Source: Paracidovorax wautersii
GTDB taxonomy: Bacteria; Pseudomonadota; Gammaproteobacteria; Burkholderiales; Burkholderiaceae_C
NCBI RefSeq assembly: GCF_900113035.1
Contig: NZ_FONX01000023.1
Location: 1 to 64,000 of the forward strand
Direction: 5' to 3'
Length of the DNA: 64,000 nucleotides
Under the pieces are notes generated by a model that saw only the letters and a list, made by a program, of their open reading frames with translations, searched no databases and had not been told where the DNA came from. Below are positions 52,756 through 61,491 of this stretch, piece by piece. A program made the position numbers and the translations under genes. Numbering within the stretch: position 1 is the stretch's first letter; the number at the start of each line of letters is the position of its first letter.

Positions 52756-53538
52756 ATGATCAATTCCCTCTGGATCGCCAAGACCGGCATGAGCGCCCAG
52801 CAAACGCAGCTGGACGTGATCTCCCACAACCTGGCCAACGTCTCCACCACCGGCTACAAGCGCAACAACGCGGTGTTCGAAGACCTGATCTACCAGAACC
52901 TGCGCCAGGTCGGCGCGCAAAGCACCGAACAGAACCAGCTGCCCACCGGCCTGCACCTGGGCCTGGGCGTGCGCACCGTGGCCACCAGCCGCAACTTCAC
53001 GCAGGGCAGCCTGCAGCAGACCGGCAACCGGCTGGACGTGGCCATCAACGGCAACGGCTTCTTCGAGGTGACCATGCCCGACGGCACCATCGGCTACACG
53101 CGCGACGGCTCCTTCCAGCTCGACTCGCAGGGCCGCATCGTCAACTCCAACGGCCTGCCGGTGGCCAACGGCATCACCGTGCCGGGCAACGCCACCAGCC
53201 TCAACATCAGCGAGGACGGCATCGTCACCGCCACCCTGCCGGGCAACACGCAGCCCCAGCAGCTGGGCTCGCTCGCCATGGCCAGCTTCATCAACTCCGC
53301 CGGCCTGGAGCCGGTGGGCCAGAACCTCTACAAGGAATCGGCCGCCTCCGGCCAGCCCCAGCAGGGCACGCCCGGCACCAACGGCCTGGGCGTGATGCGC
53401 CAGGGCTTCCTGGAGTCCTCCAACGTCAACGTGGTGGAAGAGCTGGTGACCATGATCCAGACCCAGCGCGCCTACGAAATGAATTCCAAGGCCATCCAGA
53501 CGTCCGACCAGATGCTGGCCAAGCTCGCGCAGCTGTGA
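52756..53538 (+). CDS. flgG: Flagellar distal rod protein FlgG
   Basis: Distal rod subunit. 260 residues, strongly conserved: INSLWIAKTGMSAQQTQLDV, SHNLANVSTTGYKRNNAVFE, NGNGFFEVTMPDGTIGYTRD and the end VEELVTMIQTQRAYEMNSKA. Normal length. It follows flgF by 40 bases and precedes the ring genes flgH and flgI. Confidence 0.97.
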   Translation: MINSLWIAKTGMSAQQTQLDVISHNLANVSTTGYKRNNAVFEDLIYQNLRQVGAQSTEQNQLPTGLHLGLGVRTVATSRNFTQGSLQQTGNRLDVAINGNGFFEVTMPDGTIGYTRDGSFQLDSQGRIVNSNGLPVANGITVPGNATSLNISEDGIVTATLPGNTQPQQLGSLAMASFINSAGLEPVGQNLYKESAASGQPQQGTPGTNGLGVMRQGFLESSNVNVVEELVTMIQTQRAYEMNSKAIQTSDQMLAKLAQL

Positions 53539-53566
53539 TGCGCCCCGCTCCCGAAGGAAACACGCC

Positions 53567-54265
53567 ATGAACCGCCTTGCCATCGCCGGCGTCCTGCGCC
53601 TGGGCACCCTCCTGTCGCTGCTGGCGGCCGCCACCGGCTGCGCCCCGCTCAATCCGCCGCCGCCGGTCGATCTGGTCTCCACCGCGCCGCCCGTGATCGC
53701 GCCGCCGGTCCGCGCCACCGGCCCGGCCACCGGCAGCCTGTTCCATTCGGCCAGCTACCGCCCCGTCTTCGAGGACCGCCGCGCGCGCCTGGTGGGCGAC
53801 GTGGTCACCATCCAGATCGTGGAGAACGTCTCGGCCAAGCAGAACTCCACCTCCACGGTGGGCCGCACCTCCGACACCAAGGCCGGCATCACCGCGCTGC
53901 CGTTCATGGGCGGCGGCGCGCTGGGCAAGCTGGGCGTGGGCGCCAGCAGCAGCAATGCCTTCTCGGGCAAGGGCGGCACCGAGAGCACCAACACCTTCAC
54001 CGGCACCATCACCACCACGGTGGTCGAGGTGCTGCCCAACGGCCACCTGGTGGTGGCGGGCGAAAAGCAGATCGGCGTGAACGAGAACGTGGACGTGATG
54101 CGCTTCTCCGGCACGGTGGACCCGCGCTCGCTGCAGCCGGGCAGCGTGGTCAGCTCCACGCTGGTGGCCAATGCCCGCCTGCAGTCGCGCGGCCGCGGCG
54201 CGCAGGGCGAGGCGCAGGCCATGGGCTGGCTCTCGCGCGCGTTCAACTCCGTCGCGCCGTTCTGA
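53567..54265 (+). CDS. flgH: Flagellar L-ring lipoprotein FlgH
   Basis: Outer-membrane ring through which the rod passes. 232 residues: a lipoprotein signal peptide with lipobox around C25 (LLAAATGCAP), a Pro-rich stretch, then the FlgH domain with VGDVVTIQIVENVSAKQNST, GTITTTVVEVLPNGHLVVAG and FSGTVDPRSLQPGSVVSSTL. Complete. Confidence 0.97.
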   Translation: MNRLAIAGVLRLGTLLSLLAAATGCAPLNPPPPVDLVSTAPPVIAPPVRATGPATGSLFHSASYRPVFEDRRARLVGDVVTIQIVENVSAKQNSTSTVGRTSDTKAGITALPFMGGGALGKLGVGASSSNAFSGKGGTESTNTFTGTITTTVVEVLPNGHLVVAGEKQIGVNENVDVMRFSGTVDPRSLQPGSVVSSTLVANARLQSRGRGAQGEAQAMGWLSRAFNSVAPF

Positions 54266-54308
54266 CGCTCCGCGCCCCGGCCGCAGCGGCCGGCGGGCGC
54301 GCCGCTTC

Positions 54309-54355
54309 TTTGCTACTCAATTCATAGCTGCGAGCGCCCTGTGGACGGGCGCTCG
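54309..54355 (+). repeat. Short interspersed repeat with hairpin between flgH and flgI
   Basis: TTTGCTAC (54309-54316), nine bases, AGCTGC, then a perfect 9-base inverted repeat CGAGCGCCC (54331-54339) and GGGCGCTCG (54347-54355). The first half matches 40520-40542 and 10879-10901; the hairpin half matches the layout at 22991-23025. It lies inside an otherwise continuous operon and could attenuate flgI-L expression or stabilise upstream mRNA. Confidence 0.6.
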
Positions 54356-54474
54356 TGGCCGTTTTCGCTGAGTTTCCGCACACCGCGCGCACCGGCGGCC
54401 TTGCCGGCAATTGGCGGGTGAACCGGCGTCTTTTTGGGGATTCCCCGAAACGCGCCGCTTTCACAATCGACGCC

Positions 54475-55644
54475 ATGAAAGCTCTGTCCGCCCCCTTCGC
54501 CTCCGGCTCGCTGCGCAACGCCGGCCTCCCGCGTGCCCGCCTGGCGCTGGCGTCGCTGGCGGTGGTGCTGGGCGCGCTGCTCGCGGCCCAGCCCGCGCAT
54601 GCGCTGCGCATCAAGGAGCTGGCTGCCGTGCAGGGCGTGCGCAGCAACCAATTGACCGGCTACGGGCTGGTGGTGGGCCTGGACGGCACGGGCGACCAGA
54701 CCACGCAGATGCCCTTCACCACGCAGGCCATGTCCAACTACCTGCAGCAGATGGGCATCAGCCTGCCGCCGGGCACCACGGCGCCGCAGCTCAAGAACGT
54801 GGCGACGGTGATCGTCACGGCGCAGTTGCCGGCCTTCGCCCAGCCGGGCCAGAACATCGACGTCGTCGTCTCCTCGATGGGCAACGCCAAGTCGCTCAAG
54901 GGCGGCACGCTGATCGCCACGCCGCTGCGCGGCGCCGACGGCGAGATCTACGCCCTGGCCCAGGGCAACCTGGTGGTGGGCGGCGCGGGCGCGGCAGCCG
55001 GCGGCAGCAAGGTGCAGATCAACCACCTGAGCGCGGGCCGCATCCCCGAAGGCGCGCAGGTCGAACGCGCGGTGCCCACGCCGCTCAACGACGGCGACAC
55101 CATCAGCCTGGGCCTGAACTCCTCGGACTTCCAGACCGCCCGCAAGGTGGCCCAGACCATCAACAGCCGCCTGGGCCCGGGCACGGCCACCGCGCTGGAC
55201 GGCCGTACGGTGCAGGTGCGCGCGCCGCAGGACCCCGGTGGCCGCGTGAACTTCATCGCCGAGCTGGAGGAGCTGCCCGTGCCCGACTCGGTGCCTTCGG
55301 CCAAGGTGGTCATCAACGCCCGCACCGGCTCCATCGTGCTGAACCAGGCCGTGACGCTGGGGCCCTGCGCCATCGCGCACGGCAACCTGTCGATCAGCAT
55401 CAGCTCCACCCCCGTCATCAGCCAGCCCGGCGCGCTGTCGCAGGGCCAGACCGTGGTGGCGCAAAAGAGCGACATCCAGGTCAAGCAGGAAGGCGGCAAG
55501 GTGCTGGAGGTGCCCGCATCGCCGCAGCTGGCCGACGTGGTGCGCGCGCTCAATTCGCTGGGCGCCACGCCGCAGGACCTGCTGGCCATCCTGCAGGCCA
55601 TCAAGGCCGCAGGCGCGCTGAACGCCGAGCTGGAGGTCATCTGA
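54475..55644 (+). CDS. flgI: Flagellar P-ring protein FlgI
   Basis: Periplasmic ring around the rod. 389 residues from MKALSAPF, with a signal peptide (LALASLAVVLGALLAAQPAHA). Mature N-terminus IKELAAVQGVRSNQLTGYGL and VVGLDGTGDQTTQMPFTTQA are FlgI hallmarks, as is the end VRALNSLGATPQDLLAILQA. An upstream in-frame ATG at 54355 is rejected because the signal peptide would be internal. Depends on the FlgA chaperone encoded at 47950. Confidence 0.97.
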   Translation: MKALSAPFASGSLRNAGLPRARLALASLAVVLGALLAAQPAHALRIKELAAVQGVRSNQLTGYGLVVGLDGTGDQTTQMPFTTQAMSNYLQQMGISLPPGTTAPQLKNVATVIVTAQLPAFAQPGQNIDVVVSSMGNAKSLKGGTLIATPLRGADGEIYALAQGNLVVGGAGAAAGGSKVQINHLSAGRIPEGAQVERAVPTPLNDGDTISLGLNSSDFQTARKVAQTINSRLGPGTATALDGRTVQVRAPQDPGGRVNFIAELEELPVPDSVPSAKVVINARTGSIVLNQAVTLGPCAIAHGNLSISISSTPVISQPGALSQGQTVVAQKSDIQVKQEGGKVLEVPASPQLADVVRALNSLGATPQDLLAILQAIKAAGALNAELEVI

Positions 55645-55736
55645 CCATGACGCCGGCACGCCGTCCTTCCCTTCCGCTCCACTGCGCCGCCGCCCGCCGG
55701 CCGGCGCACCGCTGAGCCCCTGCAGGAGCGCACGCC

Positions 55737-56699
55737 ATGGCCCTTTCCTCCGCCCTGTCCACTACGTCGCCCTCCTCCGTGGCCAGCCAGCAGTCGCTGG
55801 CCGTCGATGCGCGCTCGCTCAACGCGCTGAAGATGCAGGCCGGCAAGAACAGCCCCGAGGCCGCCAAGGAAGCCGCCAAGCAGTTCGAGTCGCTCTTCAT
55901 GCGCGAGATGATCAAGAGCATGCGCGAGGCGACCATGAAGGCCGGCCTGCTCGAAGGCGCCGAGGGCAACATGGCCAGCGACATGTTCGACCAGCAGCTG
56001 TCGGTGCAGATGTCGGGCCGCCCCGGCGGCCTCTCGGAGGCCATCCAGCGCCAGCTGACCAAGCAGATGGGCGGCGACAGCGAAGCGACCCTGGTGCCCG
56101 GCTCCACGCTGGGGCTGGATGCGAGCCTGCGCCTGCGCGACAACGGCGTGCGCTCCAGCTCCGCCGCCGCCCCGGTGGACCCGGCAGCGCCTGCGCCCAA
56201 GGGCCGCGAGAAGTTCGTGCAGCACCACCGCGCCGCCGCCGAGCGCGTGGCGCAGGAAAGCGGCATTCCCGCCAGCTTCATGCTGGGCCAGGCCGGCCAC
56301 GAGACCGGCTGGGGCCGCGCCGAGATCCGCACCAAGGACGGCGGCAATTCGTTCAACCTGTTCGGCATCAAGGCCGGCAAGGGCTGGACGGGCAAGGTGG
56401 CCGAGGTCACCACCACCGAATACGTGGGCGGCGTGCCGCGCAAGGTCACGGCCAAGTTCCGCGCCTACGACTCCTACGAGGCCTCGTTCAAGGACTACGC
56501 CAACCTCATCAACGACAACCCGCGCTACGAGAAGGCGCGCGCCAAGACGCATTCCGCCGTGGCCTACGCGGCCGAGCTGCAGAAGGCCGGCTACGCCACC
56601 GACCCGCAATACGCCCACAAGCTCAGCCGCGCCATCCAGAGCACGCTGAACGTGGCGCCCACGAGCGTGGCGCGCAACGTGTCGCAGACGCAGGTGTGA
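55737..56699 (+). CDS. flgJ: Rod cap and peptidoglycan hydrolase FlgJ
   Basis: Caps the growing rod and opens a hole in peptidoglycan. 320 residues, dual-domain form: N-terminal rod-binding domain (about 40-110: AAKQFESLFMREMIKSMREA), a Pro/Ala linker, and a C-terminal GH73 glucosaminidase-type domain (about 158-310) with probable catalytic E189 in GQAGHETGWG and NSFNLFGIKAGKGW. Both halves are intact. Confidence 0.96.
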   Translation: MALSSALSTTSPSSVASQQSLAVDARSLNALKMQAGKNSPEAAKEAAKQFESLFMREMIKSMREATMKAGLLEGAEGNMASDMFDQQLSVQMSGRPGGLSEAIQRQLTKQMGGDSEATLVPGSTLGLDASLRLRDNGVRSSSAAAPVDPAAPAPKGREKFVQHHRAAAERVAQESGIPASFMLGQAGHETGWGRAEIRTKDGGNSFNLFGIKAGKGWTGKVAEVTTTEYVGGVPRKVTAKFRAYDSYEASFKDYANLINDNPRYEKARAKTHSAVAYAAELQKAGYATDPQYAHKLSRAIQSTLNVAPTSVARNVSQTQV

Positions 56700-56715
56700 G
56701 CGAGGAACTGATCCC

Positions 56716-58737
56716 ATGAGCCTGCTCAACGTCGGAGGCCGCGCGCTGCTGGCCAACCAGGTGGCCCTGCAGACGGCCGGCCACAACATCGCCAACGTGA
56801 ACGTGCCCGGCTATTCGCGCCAGACGGTGTCGATGCGCACCGTGCCGGGCCAGTTCACCGGCGGCGGCTACATCGGCCAGGGCGTGGACATGGACACGGT
56901 CCAGCGCAACTACAACGAGCTGCTGACCAAGCAGGCGGCGGCCGCCGGCTCCGTCCAGCAGGCCGACTCCATCCGCGCGCAGCGGCTGGCGCAGGTGCAG
57001 GACATCTTCAAGGGCGGCACCTCGGGCCTGGGCGCCTCCATCACCGACATGATGAACTCGCTGGCCGACGTGGTCGCCGCGCCCAGCGACATCACGGCCC
57101 GCACCGTCACGCTGACGCGGCTCAACGAAATGGCCGGCCGCATCCGTTCGGCATCCGACCAGCTGGGCGAGGTGCGGTATTCGTCCGTGCAGCAGCTCAA
57201 TGGCGACATGGACAAGATCAACTCGCTGGCCAAGAGCGTGGCCGACGTGAACGAGCAGATCGCCCGCACCAAGGGCAACGGCCAGACGCCCAACGACCTG
57301 CTGGACACGCGCGACCAGCTCATCCGCGAACTCAACCAGTACGTGCAGACCACGCAGGTGGCGGCCGACGACGGCACCGTGGGCCTGTTCGTGGCGGGCA
57401 GCCAGCCCTTGGTGCTGGGCACCGTGGCGACCTCGCTGTCGGTGCAGGAATCCTCGCAGTTCCCCGGCAGCGGGCAGATGCGGATGTATTTCAACCGCCC
57501 GGGCGCCGCGCCCGTGGAGCTGGACGAAGGCATGCTGGGCGGGGGCGAGGCCTCTGGCCTGCTGCGCTTCGTCAACAACGACCTGGCCGAGTCCAGCAAC
57601 CTGCTGGGCCGCATGGCCCAGGGCATCAGCATGTCCATGAACGCCCAGCAAAAGCTGGGCCTTTCGCTCGACGGCGTGCCCGGCAAGGCGCTGCTGACCC
57701 AGCAGACCTCCGCGCAGGCCTACACCACCGGCAGCGCCCAGGGCGTGGTGAACTTCGCGGACCCCACGCGCTTTGCCGCGTCGAACTACGAGGTGCGCTT
57801 CAGCACCCCGCCGGCCGGCCAGGTGGTGCGCCTCTCCGACGGCCAGGCCACCAGCTTCACCGACCTGACCGACCTGTCGAGCAAGACCATCGACGGCCTG
57901 AAGTTCAACCTGACCACCGCCGGCACGGCGGGCGAGCGCGTGCTGTTCCAGCCCTTCGCCACGGCCGCGTCCAACCTGCAGGCGTCCATCTATTCGCCCC
58001 GCGACCTGGCGGTGGCGAACCCCATCAACGCCTCGATGGGCACCTCCAACGCCGGCTCGATGCAGCTGGCCGCGCTCAAGGCCACCGGCCGCCAGCGCGA
58101 TGCCACCACGGGCCAGATCGTCTCGACCGGCACCCTGAACCTGCCGCCCTCGCCCACGGCGCCGGCCACCACCGGCGGCGGCGTGAAGCTGAGCTTCGTG
58201 GCCGGCCCGCCCTCGGGCTACACCGTCTCGGGCACCACCACGCGGCCGCTGAGCGTGGACCCCACGGCCGCCTACACCCCGGGTGTGACGGTGGTCCCCT
58301 ACACCTCGGGCCAGCCCATCGAGATCGACGGCTGGGCCATCACGCTGCAGGGCGCGCCCAAGGACGGCGACACGGTCACCGTCGGCAACTCGCGCGACGC
58401 GCAGTATGGCGACGCCTTCACGCGCAACGCCGGCAACGGCAAGGCGCTGATGGACCTGCGCGACGTGAAGATGTTCGACGACTCCACCCTGAGCGACGGC
58501 TACGCCAGCCTGATGGCCCAGGTGGGCACGCGCACGCAGAGCGCGCAGTACGCCGCCAACCTGTCCACCTCCATCGCCAAGAACCTGGAGGCCGACCGCA
58601 CCGCCGTCTCGGGCGTGAACCTGGACGAGGAAGCCGGCAAGCTGATCCAGTACCAGCAGGCCTACCAGGCCTCGGCCAAGGTGCTGCAGATCGCGCAGAA
58701 CGTCTTCGACAGCCTGATCCAGACCATGGGCCGCTAA
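56716..58737 (+). CDS. flgK: Hook-associated protein 1, FlgK
   Basis: Hook-filament junction protein. 673 residues: N-terminal NVGGRALLANQVALQTAGHN and IANVNVPGYSRQTVSMRTVP, a long middle region with SITDMMNSLADVVAAPSDIT, and the C-terminal VNLDEEAGKLIQYQQAYQAS. Longer than the E. coli protein (about 550) because of extra Thr/Pro/Gly-rich sequence around 440-560. It starts 17 bases after flgJ. Confidence 0.96.
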   Translation: MSLLNVGGRALLANQVALQTAGHNIANVNVPGYSRQTVSMRTVPGQFTGGGYIGQGVDMDTVQRNYNELLTKQAAAAGSVQQADSIRAQRLAQVQDIFKGGTSGLGASITDMMNSLADVVAAPSDITARTVTLTRLNEMAGRIRSASDQLGEVRYSSVQQLNGDMDKINSLAKSVADVNEQIARTKGNGQTPNDLLDTRDQLIRELNQYVQTTQVAADDGTVGLFVAGSQPLVLGTVATSLSVQESSQFPGSGQMRMYFNRPGAAPVELDEGMLGGGEASGLLRFVNNDLAESSNLLGRMAQGISMSMNAQQKLGLSLDGVPGKALLTQQTSAQAYTTGSAQGVVNFADPTRFAASNYEVRFSTPPAGQVVRLSDGQATSFTDLTDLSSKTIDGLKFNLTTAGTAGERVLFQPFATAASNLQASIYSPRDLAVANPINASMGTSNAGSMQLAALKATGRQRDATTGQIVSTGTLNLPPSPTAPATTGGGVKLSFVAGPPSGYTVSGTTTRPLSVDPTAAYTPGVTVVPYTSGQPIEIDGWAITLQGAPKDGDTVTVGNSRDAQYGDAFTRNAGNGKALMDLRDVKMFDDSTLSDGYASLMAQVGTRTQSAQYAANLSTSIAKNLEADRTAVSGVNLDEEAGKLIQYQQAYQASAKVLQIAQNVFDSLIQTMGR

Positions 58738-58781
58738 GGGCCGGGCAAGGCACGCATGCAGTCCACCGCAGGGAGCATCAC

Positions 58782-60032
58782 ATGACCAACTTCTACCGCG
58801 TCGGCACGGCCAACATGTTCGACGCGACGCTGACGAACCTGAACGCACGCCAGACCAACCTGACCGATCTGCAGGAAAAGCTCACGGCAGGCAAGCGCGT
58901 GGTGCGCCCCAGCGACGACCCGGTGGCCGCGGCCCAGGCCGAGCGCTCGCTCACGCGCATCTCGCGCATCCAGACCGAGCAGCGCGCGCTGGAGATCCAG
59001 CGCAACGCCATCTCGCAGGCCGAATCCACGCTGGGCGATGCGGTCGGGATCATGCAGGACATCCGCCAGCTGACGGTGGCCGCCGGCAGCGGCACGATCA
59101 AGTCCGAAGACCGCGTGACCTACGTCAAGCAGATCGCCAGCCTGCGCGAACAGCTGACCGAGGTGGCCAACCGCAAGGACACCAACGGCATTCCGCTGCT
59201 GGGCGCGCTCGGCAGCCAGCTGACGCCCTTCCTCGGGCCGCAGTCGGGCGTGCCCGACTACTCCTTCGCCGGCCAGCCCGGCCAGGGCGCCAGCACCGGC
59301 ACGGCCCTGACCAGCACGCTGGACGGCCAGTCCGCCTTCATGTTCGACGTCAAGCGCGACGGCGTCTATACCGCCACCATCAGCGACGTGCCCAACGGCC
59401 GCACCTTCACCACCGACGCGGTGAAGGTCACCGACCCGAGCCAGCTCACGGGCAACGACTACCAGATCAACTTCACCGCGGTCGGTGCGGGGGCCACCTC
59501 CGGCACCACCAGCGCCACCTACACCATCACCAACCTCACCACGAACACCACCTCGGCCCCGGTGACGGTGCCGGACTACCCCTCCGACAAGCCCGCCACC
59601 ATCGCGGTGAGCGGCGTTCCAGGCATGAGCGTGACCATCAACGGCACGCCGGCCGCGGGCGACACCGTCACGCTCAAGCCCAGCGCCAGCATCTTCAGCA
59701 GCATCGACTCGGCCGTGCGCAACATCGGCGGCGCCATCAACAACAACAGCTCCACGCAGGCCGTGGGCCAGGCGCTGGCCGCCATCGACAAGGGGCTGGA
59801 CCAGCTGCACAACCTGCGCGGCTACGCGGGCGAGCTGCTCAACCGCGCCGACCGCATCACCGGCGACCAGCAGAACCGCTCCATCCAGCTGGAGGCCGAC
59901 CGCTCCCGCGCCGAAGACCTGGACATGATCCAGGGCATCTCGGACTTCCAGAATTCGCAGATCGGCTACGAGGCCGCCCTGAAATCGTACGCACAGGTGC
60001 AGAAGCTCTCGCTGTTCAACTTCATCAGCTGA
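58782..60032 (+). CDS. flgL: Hook-associated protein 3, FlgL
   Basis: Second hook-filament junction protein, related to flagellin. 416 residues: YRVGTANMFDATLTNLNARQ and LQEKLTAGKRVVRPSDDPVA, a Thr/Ser-rich middle with Ig-like strands (about 185-300), and C-terminal EDLDMIQGISDFQNSQIGYE then SLFNFIS. The C-terminal flagellin-like helix is intact. It ends the flgB-L operon. Confidence 0.96.
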   Translation: MTNFYRVGTANMFDATLTNLNARQTNLTDLQEKLTAGKRVVRPSDDPVAAAQAERSLTRISRIQTEQRALEIQRNAISQAESTLGDAVGIMQDIRQLTVAAGSGTIKSEDRVTYVKQIASLREQLTEVANRKDTNGIPLLGALGSQLTPFLGPQSGVPDYSFAGQPGQGASTGTALTSTLDGQSAFMFDVKRDGVYTATISDVPNGRTFTTDAVKVTDPSQLTGNDYQINFTAVGAGATSGTTSATYTITNLTTNTTSAPVTVPDYPSDKPATIAVSGVPGMSVTINGTPAAGDTVTLKPSASIFSSIDSAVRNIGGAINNNSSTQAVGQALAAIDKGLDQLHNLRGYAGELLNRADRITGDQQNRSIQLEADRSRAEDLDMIQGISDFQNSQIGYEAALKSYAQVQKLSLFNFIS

Positions 60033-60237
60033 TACACCCCGGCCCTCGCCCGCCGCGGGCTTCGGCGCCGGCCTGCCGCGCTGCGCGCTGTGGGCACGAG
60101 CTTCCGGCTGAATGCCGCTGCCGGCGGTGGAGCGCAGGGCCCGTGGCCTTCTCCGGGCCAGCCCCCGCGCCCCGCAGGTGGCCCGGTCCCCGACAATGCG
60201 CCATCATCCGGCACACCGGACAGCATCACACCATCCC

Positions 60238-61473
60238 ATGGCCCAATCCGTTCTCGGCAATCTCGTTCTCGGTTACCGTCCCCTGTGGAACGCCCAGCGG
60301 CGGCTGGCGGGCGTGCAGCTCTACGTGCAGAGCGACGGCAGCACCGCCGTCGATGCGCCGCACCTGCTGCGCACGCTGCAGGAGCTCTGGTACGCCCATT
60401 CGCCCCGGCTGCTGCTGTCGCCGCAGAACCGCCAGCTGCTGGCCGACCTGCTGGAGCACGCGCCCGCCGGCAGCCCCTGGATCGAGGTGCGCGGCGAATG
60501 GCTGCTGCACGACGCGGCCCTGCATGCGCGGCTGCAGGCCGCCCACCGGCGCGGCCTCAAGCTGGTCTGGCGCGGCGGCCTGGACCAGCTGCCCGAGCCG
60601 GCCGTGGCCGGCTGCTTCGACAATAGCCTGCTGAGCCTGTCGCCCGCCGACGCGGCCACCGCGCTGCAGGCCCGCGCGGCGCAGGCCGCCGCCCAGCGCC
60701 AGGCCACCCGCGCGCCCGCCGGCCCGGCCAGCCCCGTCATCGACGGCCAGATGTACGAGAACCTCGCCAGCCGCGCGCTGCTGCAGCACTGCCTGGACGA
60801 GCACCGCGCCATCGCCGTGGCCGGCTGGCCGCTGGAGGACGTGCTCTACAGCATGCGCCACCACCCGCTGCAGCCCGCGCACGACACGGTGCATGCGCTG
60901 ATGCGCGCCATCGACGCCGAGCAGTCGCTGGACGCCTTCGAGCACATCCTGGGCGAAGACCCGCTGCTGGCCTGGCGCTTCATGGTCTATACCAACTCGG
61001 CCGCGCTGGGCCTGCGCACGGGCATCGATTCGCTGCGCCGGGGGCTGGTGATGATGGGTTACGGCTCGCTGCAGCGCTGGCTGTCGGACCAGCTGCCGCA
61101 CTGCGCCACCGACCCCGACCTGCGCCCCATCCGCGAATCCATGGTGCTGCGCGCCCGGCTGACCGAGCGCCTGCTGGACGCCGGCGTGGAGAACGAGCTG
61201 CGCAGCGAGGTGTACATGTGCGGCCTCTTTTCGCAACTCGACGACCTGCTGGCCGAGCCGCTGGGCGCCATCCTGCGGCGCCTGCCGCTGTCGGAACGCA
61301 TCTACGACGCCATCGTGCTGCGCACCGGCCCCTACGCCGCCAGCCTGGAGATGGCCTGCGCGCTGGAGACCGACGACATGGCCGCCATCCGCCAGCTGAC
61401 CGAAACGCACGAGATGAGCCTGGAGGCCGTCAACCGCGCCCTGCTGCGCATGCTGGCCGACCTCGGGGCCTGA
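60238..61473 (+). CDS. HDOD-domain signalling protein with degenerate EAL-like N-terminus
   Basis: 411 residues from MAQSVLGNLVLGYRPLWNAQ. The N-terminal half (to about 165) looks like the inactive EAL-like domain that precedes HDOD in YuxH-type proteins (YRPLWNAQRRLAGVQLYVQS); no EAL or catalytic acidic residues remain. The C-terminal half (about 185-400) is HDOD: LGEDPLLAWRFMVYTNSAAL, GIDSLRRGLVMMGYGSLQRW. Function unknown; HDOD proteins are signalling adaptors without known catalysis. It lies 205 bases after flgL, in the same direction, and converges on the c-di-GMP gene. Confidence 0.85.
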   Translation: MAQSVLGNLVLGYRPLWNAQRRLAGVQLYVQSDGSTAVDAPHLLRTLQELWYAHSPRLLLSPQNRQLLADLLEHAPAGSPWIEVRGEWLLHDAALHARLQAAHRRGLKLVWRGGLDQLPEPAVAGCFDNSLLSLSPADAATALQARAAQAAAQRQATRAPAGPASPVIDGQMYENLASRALLQHCLDEHRAIAVAGWPLEDVLYSMRHHPLQPAHDTVHALMRAIDAEQSLDAFEHILGEDPLLAWRFMVYTNSAALGLRTGIDSLRRGLVMMGYGSLQRWLSDQLPHCATDPDLRPIRESMVLRARLTERLLDAGVENELRSEVYMCGLFSQLDDLLAEPLGAILRRLPLSERIYDAIVLRTGPYAASLEMACALETDDMAAIRQLTETHEMSLEAVNRALLRMLADLGA

Positions 61474-61491
61474 GCGGGCCCGTGCCGCGGC

